DNA from: Pseudazoarcus pumilus_A
Lineage (GTDB): Bacteria > Pseudomonadota > Gammaproteobacteria > Burkholderiales > Rhodocyclaceae
DNA: 10,127 nucleotides
Assembly: GCA_033837965.1 (NCBI GenBank)
Contig: JAJLLM010000085.1
Coordinates: 1-10,127, forward strand
Reading direction: 5' to 3'
Part shown: positions 1 to 6,061 of the stretch, piece after piece
How the letters are laid out: each line of letters starts with the position of its first letter
How positions within the stretch are numbered: position 1 is the stretch's first letter
The notes under the pieces: generated by a model
Database searches by the model: none
Told to the model about the DNA's origin: nothing
What the model saw: the letters and a program-made list of their open reading frames with translations, nothing else
Program-made: the position numbers and the translations under genes

Positions 1-696
1 GCGGTGGCGGCTGGTGCAGAGATACTGGATGTCGGGGGGGAGTCTTCCCGCCCCGGCTCCGAGCCCGTATCCGAGCAGCAGGAACTCGATCGCGTGATGC
101 CGCTGCTGGAACGGCTGGCCGGCTGGCCGGTGCCGGTCTCGGTGGATACCGTCAAGCCCGGCGTGATGCGCGCGGCCGTGGCGACGGGCGCTGCGATGAT
201 CAACGACATCAACGCCTTTCGGGCGCCCGGTGCAGTGGAGGCGGTGGCGGCATCGGACGCGGCCTTGTGTGTCATGCACATGCAGGGCGAGCCCCGCACC
301 ATGCAGCAGGCGCCCGAGTACGCCGACGTACTGACGGAAGTGACGGCGTTTCTGGAGGCGCGGGTAAACGTGCTGCGCGCGGCCGGGGTGGATGGTGCGA
401 GAATCGTGCTTGATCCGGGGTTCGGTTTTGGCAAGACGCTGGAGCACAACCTTGCTTTGCTGCGCGATCTGCCCCGTGTCTGCAAGGGCGGGCTGCCGGT
501 GCTGGTCGGCATGTCGCGCAAGACCATGCTCGGGGCGATCACCGGGCGACCGGTCGAGCAGCGCCTCGCTGCGGGCGTGGCGGCTGCCGTGCTGGCGGTG
601 GAGCGCGGTGCGCGCATCGTGCGCACGCATGATGTGGCCGCGACGCGTGATGCTCTGGCGGTTTGGATGGCAATGAGGGACGGGCGCGCGTCATAA
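1..696 (+). CDS. folP: Dihydropteroate synthase, 5'-truncated by the window edge
   Basis: FolP condenses 7,8-dihydropterin pyrophosphate with p-aminobenzoate to give dihydropteroate in cytosolic folate synthesis; it is the sulfonamide target. The frame is open from base 1, so the gene begins outside the window; 231 codons remain and roughly the first 50 residues of a usual 280-residue protein are missing. A GTG at position 4 is internal and not the start. The TIM-barrel motifs appear in order: GGESSRPG (in-window residues 12-19, pterin/pyrophosphate loop), SVDTVKPG, INDI, MHMQGEPRTMQ, DPGFGFGK, GMSRK and RTHDV near the C-terminus. All are intact, so the visible part looks functional. It ends in TAA only 30 nt before the glmM start, with no terminator between, so the two are probably cotranscribed. 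In many proteobacteria ftsH lies just upstream; that cannot be seen here. Confidence 0.96.
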   Translation, partial: AVAAGAEILDVGGESSRPGSEPVSEQQELDRVMPLLERLAGWPVPVSVDTVKPGVMRAAVATGAAMINDINAFRAPGAVEAVAASDAALCVMHMQGEPRTMQQAPEYADVLTEVTAFLEARVNVLRAAGVDGARIVLDPGFGFGKTLEHNLALLRDLPRVCKGGLPVLVGMSRKTMLGAITGRPVEQRLAAGVAAAVLAVERGARIVRTHDVAATRDALAVWMAMRDGRAS

Positions 697-726
697 TCGC
701 GGCTTGACGAATTGAGCGGAACAGCA

Positions 727-2079
727 ATGGCGCGCAAGTATTTCGGCACCGATGGCGTACGCGGGCTGGTCGGCACGACACCGATCACCCCGGACTTCGT
801 GATGCGGCTTGGCTACGCCGCCGGGGTGGCTCTGGTCAGGCGCGAGCATCTGCCGGCCGGAGAACATCCGGCCGTGCTGATCGGCAAGGACACGAGGATT
901 TCCGGCTACATGCTGGAAGCTGCGCTGGAGGCGGGCTTCGCTGCCGCGGGTGTGGACGTCATGCTGGCCGGGCCCTTGCCCACGCCGGCCGTGGCGTACC
1001 TCACGCGAGCCTTGCGCCTGCAGGCCGGAGTGGTGATCTCCGCATCGCACAATCCCTACTTCGACAACGGCATCAAGTTCTTCTCGGCCGGTGGCACGAA
1101 ATTGCCGGACGCCATCGAACTGGAAATCGAGGCCGGGGTGGATCAGCCTCTTGGTTGCGTGGATTCCTCGCGACTGGGCAAGGCGCGGCGCATTGATGAC
1201 GCGGCCGGCCGCTACATCGAGTTCTGCAAGAGCACCTTCCCCCACGAGCTTGATCTTCGCGGCCTGCGCATCGTGTTGGATTGCGCACACGGCGCGGCCT
1301 ACAGCATTGCGCCCAAGGTCTTTCACGAACTGGGCGCCGAGGTGGTGGCCGTCGGCGCCGAGCCGAACGGCACCAACATCAACGACGAGGTCGGCGCCAC
1401 GCAGCCCGAACACCTGCGGCAGGCGGTGCTGGCGCATCAGGCGGACCTGGGCATTGCTCTCGATGGCGATGCCGACCGCGTGATCATGTGTGATGCAGAT
1501 GGCGAACTGTATGACGGTGATCGCCTCTTGTACGTGATTGCCGCAGCACGTCACCGGAGCGGCCGGCTCGATGGCGTGGTCGGCACGCAGATGAGCAACC
1601 TCGGCCTCGAACACGCCATTGCCCGATTGGGGGTGGCTTTCGACCGCGCGCGCGTCGGTGACCGCTACGTGCTGGAGCTGCTGCAGGAACGGGGCTGGAA
1701 ACTGGGCGGGGAGAGTTCGGGGCACATCATCTGCCTCGATTGCCACACGACCGGTGACGGCATCGTGTCTGCGCTGCAGGTGCTGTCGGCGTTGCGACAA
1801 GGCGGCATGACACTGGCCGAGGCCTGTGCCGACCTGGTGTTCTACCCGCAGCAACTGGTCAATGTGCGCATGCCGGCCGGCTTTGACTGGCGGGCGGACC
1901 CGGGCATCGAAGCCGCGCGCGCGGCAGCCGAGCAGGAACTGGGGAAAGCCGGGCGCGTGCTCTTGCGCCCATCCGGCACCGAGCCCTTGCTGCGGGTCAT
2001 GGTGGAGGGACGCGATCCAGTGCTGGTCGAGCAGCTCGCCCGGCGCATTGCGGCGGCAGTGGAACACGCTTTCGCCTGA
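727..2079 (+). CDS. glmM: Phosphoglucosamine mutase
   Basis: GlmM converts glucosamine-6-phosphate to glucosamine-1-phosphate, a cytosolic step towards UDP-GlcNAc for peptidoglycan and lipopolysaccharide. The 450-residue product has the normal family length and the alpha-D-phosphohexomutase layout. It begins with the family N-terminus MARKYFGTDGVRG. The catalytic serine loop ISASHNP spans 104-110, with the phosphorylated serine expected at S107. The metal-binding loop DGDADR is at 246-251, the sugar-binding GGESSGH at 327-333 and the C-terminal phosphate-binding RPSGTEP at 414-420. I chose ATG 727 because GlmM homologues start at this MARKYFGTDG and a GCGGA ribosome site lies about 6 nt upstream; an in-frame TTG at 712 would add only five residues. 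Spacing to folP indicates one transcript. It ends with TGA and is followed by an intergenic region with hairpins but no U-tract terminator. Confidence 0.98.
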   Translation: MARKYFGTDGVRGLVGTTPITPDFVMRLGYAAGVALVRREHLPAGEHPAVLIGKDTRISGYMLEAALEAGFAAAGVDVMLAGPLPTPAVAYLTRALRLQAGVVISASHNPYFDNGIKFFSAGGTKLPDAIELEIEAGVDQPLGCVDSSRLGKARRIDDAAGRYIEFCKSTFPHELDLRGLRIVLDCAHGAAYSIAPKVFHELGAEVVAVGAEPNGTNINDEVGATQPEHLRQAVLAHQADLGIALDGDADRVIMCDADGELYDGDRLLYVIAAARHRSGRLDGVVGTQMSNLGLEHAIARLGVAFDRARVGDRYVLELLQERGWKLGGESSGHIICLDCHTTGDGIVSALQVLSALRQGGMTLAEACADLVFYPQQLVNVRMPAGFDWRADPGIEAARAAAEQELGKAGRVLLRPSGTEPLLRVMVEGRDPVLVEQLARRIAAAVEHAFA

Positions 2080-2081
2080 TC

Positions 2082-2199
2082 CATCCAGTTCTCGCCTGGA
2101 TGCAAGTTCCGGGCTGTCCTCTCGTTTCAGGCTGACTGAAACCCTTAGTCCGGGAGCGTCGAGTACCGTTGCAGCGGGCCTGCCGAGCGTTCTGCTCGG
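2082..2199 (+). other. glmM-pstS intergenic region with three perfect hairpins
   Basis: Between the glmM stop and the pst promoter I see no gene but three short perfect inverted repeats. The first is CATCCAG/CTGGATG at 2082-2088 and 2096-2102 (7-nt loop), starting 3 nt after the glmM stop. The second is GTTTCAG/CTGAAAC at 2124-2130 and 2136-2142 (5-nt loop). The third is CCGAGC/GCTCGG at 2183-2188 and 2194-2199 (5-nt loop). None is followed by a run of T, so they are not classical intrinsic terminators. They may protect the glmM mRNA end or assist termination by Rho or other factors; the role is inferred. They sit upstream of, and do not overlap, the Pho box. Confidence 0.5.
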
Positions 2200-2246
2200 T
2201 GTCTCCTGCTTGCGGCATCAGCCGCCATTCCAGAAAGATTGGTTAC

Positions 2247-2280
2247 GTTTCACAGAACTGTAATTTTCGGTACGGATAAT
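2247..2280 (+). promoter_or_regulatory. PhoB-dependent promoter of the pst operon (Pho box plus -10)
   Basis: Two direct half-sites, GTTTCAC (2247-2253) and CTGTAAT (2258-2264), are separated by 4 bp, which is the 11-bp period of the PhoB-binding Pho box; they match the CTGTCAT consensus at about 5 of 7 and 6 of 7 positions. A -10 hexamer GATAAT (2275-2280, 5 of 6 to TATAAT) lies 10 bp further on, the usual distance in PhoB-activated promoters. Where a -35 would sit (about 2252-2257, ACAGAA) there is no TTGACA-like sequence, as expected when PhoB replaces -35 recognition. The inferred transcription start is near 2287, leaving a leader of about 70 nt with a GC-rich palindrome GGGGCGCCCC (2303-2312) and a TGGAGA ribosome site at 2344-2349. 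PhoB control is inferred from site architecture and from the gene it precedes. Confidence 0.8.
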
Positions 2281-2356
2281 CCGTTTCGTTCCTGCAGCAG
2301 CGGGGGCGCCCCGGAAGGGAGGGGCTGACTGAATTGACGAAACTGGAGAATCCGCA

Positions 2357-3334
2357 ATGTTCAAGAAGAGCATCCTCGCGACCGCCGTTGTTGGTGTCGC
2401 CGCTTCCTTCGCCGCTCAGGCGCAGGTTCAGGTCGATCCGGCCCTGCCGTCCTACAAGGCCGTGAGCGGTGTCTCGGGCAGCCTGAAGTCGATCGGCTCC
2501 GACACCCTGAACAACCTCATGACGCTGTGGGCTGAAGGCTACAACGCCATGTACCCGAACGTGAAGATCGAGATCGAAGGCAAGGGCTCGAGCACCGCTC
2601 CGGCTGCGCTGATTGCCGGTACCGCCCAGTTCGGTCCGATGTCGCGTCCGATGAAGTCCAAGGAAATCGACGATTTCGAGAAGAAGTACGGCTACAAGCC
2701 GACGGCCGTGCGCTCGGCCATCGATGCGCTGGCCGTGTATGCCCACAAGGACAACCCGATCGAGTGCCTGACGCTGCAACAGGTCGATGCGATCTTCTCC
2801 AAGACCCGCAACGGCGGCCTGGACAAGGACATCAAGACCTGGGGTGACGTCGGTGTGAAGGGCGAGTGGGCCAGCCGTCCGATCTCCCTGTATGGCCGCA
2901 ACTCGGCCTCGGGCACCTACGGCTACTTCAAGGAAGTTGCGCTGTTCAACGGTGACTACAAGGACACCGTGAAGGAGCAGCCGGGTTCCTCGACCGTGGT
3001 GCAGGGTGTGGCCTCGGACATGGGTGGCATCGGCTACTCGGGCGTTGGTTACAAGACCGCTGACGTCAAGTTCATCAAGCTGGCTGCCGGCCCGGGCCAG
3101 ACCTGCTACGAGCCGAGCGCCGAGAACGCTTCGAGCGGCGACTACCCGGTTTCGCGCTTCCTCTACATCTACGTGAACAAGAACCCGAACCAGGCGCTGG
3201 ATCCGCTGCGTGGCGAGTTCATCAAGTTCATCTACTCCAAGCAGGGTCAGGAAGCGGTCGTCAAGGATGGCTACTTCCCGGTGGTCAAGGCCCTGGCTGA
3301 CGACGACCTGAAGCGCTTCGGTCTGGCCAAGTAA
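2357..3334 (+). CDS. pstS: Periplasmic phosphate-binding protein of the Pst transporter
   Basis: PstS captures inorganic phosphate in the periplasm and delivers it to the PstC/PstA permease. The 325-residue product starts with a Sec signal peptide (residues 1-22: lysines 3-4, hydrophobic core 6-18, cleavage predicted after AQA at 20-22). There is no lipobox cysteine, so it should be soluble. The mature part is a type 2 periplasmic binding fold of the PstS family. Its likely phosphate loops are IGSDTL (46-51), GKGSSTA (75-81), MSRPM (95-99) and YGRNSASGTYGYF (179-191). Two cysteines only, C137 and C250, could form a disulfide. ATG 2357 follows a TGGAGA site by 7 nt. Codon choice is strongly skewed (AAG, CTG, GGC and AAC dominate), which fits very high expression. 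It is the first gene of the pst operon, under the Pho-box promoter, and is separated from pstC by a strong hairpin. Confidence 0.96.
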   Translation: MFKKSILATAVVGVAASFAAQAQVQVDPALPSYKAVSGVSGSLKSIGSDTLNNLMTLWAEGYNAMYPNVKIEIEGKGSSTAPAALIAGTAQFGPMSRPMKSKEIDDFEKKYGYKPTAVRSAIDALAVYAHKDNPIECLTLQQVDAIFSKTRNGGLDKDIKTWGDVGVKGEWASRPISLYGRNSASGTYGYFKEVALFNGDYKDTVKEQPGSSTVVQGVASDMGGIGYSGVGYKTADVKFIKLAAGPGQTCYEPSAENASSGDYPVSRFLYIYVNKNPNQALDPLRGEFIKFIYSKQGQEAVVKDGYFPVVKALADDDLKRFGLAK

Positions 3335-3357
3335 GCCGGAACGGGAGCATTTCGACG

Positions 3358-3385
3358 AGGCGGATACGGGTGTCCGTATCCGCCT
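3358..3385 (+). terminator. Strong pstS-pstC intercistronic hairpin (attenuator or 3'-end stabiliser)
   Basis: A perfect 12-bp inverted repeat, AGGCGGATACGG (3358-3369) and CCGTATCCGCCT (3374-3385), with a 4-nt GTGT loop lies in the 80-nt gap between pstS and pstC. The bases after it (GTTCTGT) are only mildly T-rich, so it is probably a leaky terminator or an mRNA-end stabiliser and not a full stop. pstC, pstA and pstB have no visible promoter of their own. Such a hairpin fits the need for much more PstS than permease; that role is inferred. Confidence 0.75.
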
Positions 3386-3414
3386 GTTCTGTATGACAGA
3401 TCAGCGGATCATCC

Positions 3415-6048
3415 ATGACCGACAAAACGGCCACTGAGGCTACCCCGAGCGAAGGTTACAAGCGACTTCTGCCGGTGGGCAGGGCAACCCGCAAATCCGT
3501 CCTCATCGCGGATCGCAGCGCCGACATCTCGATCACCTTCGGCGGCCTGCTCGTCATCGTGGCGGTGTTCGGCATTCTGGCCTTCCTGGCCAAGGAAGCG
3601 CTGCCGCTGTTCTTCGGCGGCGAATTGAAGAAACACGACGCGTATGTGCTGGAGGCCTCTCCGGGGCTGATCTGGACCAACGCGGACGAGTACCAGACCA
3701 TCGGCCTGCGCATCGACGCCCAGGGCAGGGTCAGCACCTTCCATATCGACAGCGGGCGTTCGCTGTCCTCGCAGGAACTCGATTTCGAAGGCCGGCAGGT
3801 CACTTCGACCGCCGCCACCAACAACCGCTCGGACATGATGTTCGGCTTTGCCGACGGCAGCGTGCGTTTTGCGCGCATCGGCTTCTCCACGCAAGTGCTG
3901 CGCGCCGAGGACATGCCGGATGGTCTGACGCAGCTCAACGAGCAGGACTTCACCGACGGCAGCGTGGTGTATCGCCATGTGCCGGGCAACCAGGTGCGCC
4001 GCATCGCGGTCGAGGCCGAGGTCAAGAGCGCGCAGCAGATTGCGCCCGAAGGCGTGGCCATTACGGCCATCGGCTACGCGCTCGGGGGTACGGTCGAGCG
4101 GCCGACGCGCTCTTTCGTCACCTTCGACAGTCTCGGTGTGGGGCGCCTGACGCGCGCCGACACGCGCATCAACCTGATGACCCAGCAGGAAACGGTGACC
4201 ACCCGCACGACCACGCTGCCCGCACTGCCGGGCGGTACCGTGGTCAAGAAGGTGCTGCTGACCGGCCAGGCTGACCAGGTGTATGTCGGTGTGGCGGACG
4301 GCAACGTGTTCCGCTTCGACACCCGCGATTTCAACAATCCGGTGCTGGCCGAGGCGGCGCACCTGACGCCCGAGGGTGTGGATCTGGGCGTGCTCGGTTT
4401 CCTGATCGGCGATCAGACCATCGTCGTCGGTGGTGCCGACGGTTCGCTGCGCATGTATTTCCGCCTGCAGGAAGAGGGGGCTCAGACGGCCGACGGCTAC
4501 CGCATGGTCCTGGCGCGCGATCTGGAGAAGCAGCCCGCCGGCATCGTTGCCTATGACGTGTCGCAGCGCCGCAAGAGCCTGGTGACGCTGGATGCCGAGG
4601 GCAATCTGTGGTTCCGTCACGCCACCAGCGAGCAGGTGCTGCTGCGCATGGAGCAGAAGGTCGCGCCTAGCGGCGAGTCCATGCAGGTCATGCTGATGCC
4701 GCGCGATGACGGTGCGGTGGCCATGAACAGCGCCGGTCTGATCGACCACTGGCGTTTCTACGTGCCGCACCCGGAGACGACCTGGCGCGCCATCTTCGGC
4801 AAGAACTGGTACGAAGGCTATTCCGAACCGACCTACACCTGGCAGTCGTCCTCCGGTACCGACCTGTTCGAACCCAAGTTCTCGCTCGTACCGCTGATCT
4901 TCGGCACGCTCAAGGCGACCGTGTATTCGTTGCTGTTCGCGGTGCCCATTGCGCTGCTGGCCGCCATCTACACCTCGGAGTTCGTGCATCGCCGGGTGCG
5001 CGGCACGGTCAAGCCGGTGATGGAGATGATGGAGTCGCTGCCCACCGTGGTGCTGGGCTTCATCGCCGCGCTGATTCTTGCGCCGCTGGTGGAGAGCTGG
5101 ATCGCTGCCGTGGTGCTCGGTTTCGTGGCGCTGCCCCTGGGGCTGATGATCGCCGCGCATCTGTGGCAGATGCTGCCGCCTCATCTGGCGCTCAAGCTCA
5201 ACGGCCTGCCCAAGTTCGCGTTCATGTTTGTCGTCATCGGCATCTCGGGCTGGCTGGCCTGGCTGCTCGGGCCGGTGTTCGAGCAGAGCTTTTTTGCCGG
5301 TGACTTCAAGGCCTGGACCAACCGCGATGTCGGCAGCGCCGTGCCGTTCATGAGCATGTTCCTGTGGCCCGTGAGCTTCGTGCTGCTGACCATGCTTTTC
5401 AACCGCACGATCGGTACGGCCTACCGCATGCATCTGCGCGGCCTGACGCGTCAGCACGCAGGCGTGATTGACGGTGCGCGCTGGCTTGCCATGGCGGTGA
5501 TCTCTGCACTGGTGGCGTGGATGGTCGCCGGCGGGCTGGCCGCAGCGGGCTTCGATCCGCGCGGCGGCGTGGTCGATACCTACGTGCAGCGCAATGCGCT
5601 GGTGGTCGGCATGGTGATGGGCTTCGCGATCATCCCGAACATCTACACGCTGGCCGAGGATGCGCTCAACGCGGTGCCGGCCCAACTGCGTGCCGCCAGT
5701 CTGGCGGCGGGGGCCACGCCGTGGCAGACGGCGATCTGGGTGGTGTTGCCCACCGCCATGTCGGGCGTGTTCGCCGCCTGCATGATCGGCATGGGCCGCG
5801 CGGTGGGCGAGACCATGATCGTGGTGATGGCCGCCGGCAATACCGCGGTGCTGGACTGGAACATCTTCAACGGCCTGCGCACGCTGTCGGCCAACATTGC
5901 GGTGGAACTGCCCGAGGCGGTGATCGGCGGCACGCTGTACCGCATGCTCTTCCTCGCGGCGCTGACGCTGTTCGTGATGACTTTCATCATCAACACCTTC
6001 GCCGAAGTCATACGCCAGCGCTTCCGCAAGCGCGCCTTCCAGCTGTGA
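3415..6048 (+). CDS. pstC: Phosphate ABC transporter permease PstC, enlarged form with propeller-like periplasmic domain
   Basis: PstC is one of two inner-membrane permeases of the phosphate importer. At 877 residues it far exceeds E. coli PstC (319) but resembles the large type known from Pseudomonas and betaproteobacteria. A basic N-terminus precedes TM1 (about 37-60). A large, probably periplasmic domain follows (about 65-485), rich in beta-like segments with recurring DG-type turns near residues 104, 148, 241, 296, 343, 396 and 441. The permease core starts near 495, with FGTLKATVYSLLFAVPIALL then MMESLPTVVLGF. About 165 residues with roughly four extra hydrophobic segments (563-583, 600-621, 645-663, 690-712) separate this from the EAA-loop region (748-784, G766 and LP at 778-779) that contacts PstB. 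RAVGETM (795-801) is a family motif. ATG 3415 has a weak GCGGA site 6 nt upstream. pstA follows after 13 nt. Confidence 0.93.
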   Translation: MTDKTATEATPSEGYKRLLPVGRATRKSVLIADRSADISITFGGLLVIVAVFGILAFLAKEALPLFFGGELKKHDAYVLEASPGLIWTNADEYQTIGLRIDAQGRVSTFHIDSGRSLSSQELDFEGRQVTSTAATNNRSDMMFGFADGSVRFARIGFSTQVLRAEDMPDGLTQLNEQDFTDGSVVYRHVPGNQVRRIAVEAEVKSAQQIAPEGVAITAIGYALGGTVERPTRSFVTFDSLGVGRLTRADTRINLMTQQETVTTRTTTLPALPGGTVVKKVLLTGQADQVYVGVADGNVFRFDTRDFNNPVLAEAAHLTPEGVDLGVLGFLIGDQTIVVGGADGSLRMYFRLQEEGAQTADGYRMVLARDLEKQPAGIVAYDVSQRRKSLVTLDAEGNLWFRHATSEQVLLRMEQKVAPSGESMQVMLMPRDDGAVAMNSAGLIDHWRFYVPHPETTWRAIFGKNWYEGYSEPTYTWQSSSGTDLFEPKFSLVPLIFGTLKATVYSLLFAVPIALLAAIYTSEFVHRRVRGTVKPVMEMMESLPTVVLGFIAALILAPLVESWIAAVVLGFVALPLGLMIAAHLWQMLPPHLALKLNGLPKFAFMFVVIGISGWLAWLLGPVFEQSFFAGDFKAWTNRDVGSAVPFMSMFLWPVSFVLLTMLFNRTIGTAYRMHLRGLTRQHAGVIDGARWLAMAVISALVAWMVAGGLAAAGFDPRGGVVDTYVQRNALVVGMVMGFAIIPNIYTLAEDALNAVPAQLRAASLAAGATPWQTAIWVVLPTAMSGVFAACMIGMGRAVGETMIVVMAAGNTAVLDWNIFNGLRTLSANIAVELPEAVIGGTLYRMLFLAALTLFVMTFIINTFAEVIRQRFRKRAFQL

Positions 6049-6061
6049 GCGGAGCCAGAAC

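Noticed and set aside
691..709. CATAAT and TTGACG near the end of folP as a possible glmM promoter
   Set aside because: The two elements are in the wrong order and spacing, with no suitable -35 before CATAAT; folP-glmM readthrough explains glmM expression.
712..726. TTG start adding five residues to GlmM
   Set aside because: Homologues start at MARKYFGTDG (ATG 727), and the ribosome site lies inside this extension.
691..2067. A 458-codon open frame on the minus strand opposite glmM
   Set aside because: It is antisense to the entire, fully conserved glmM gene, with no recognisable motif and no plausible ribosome site.
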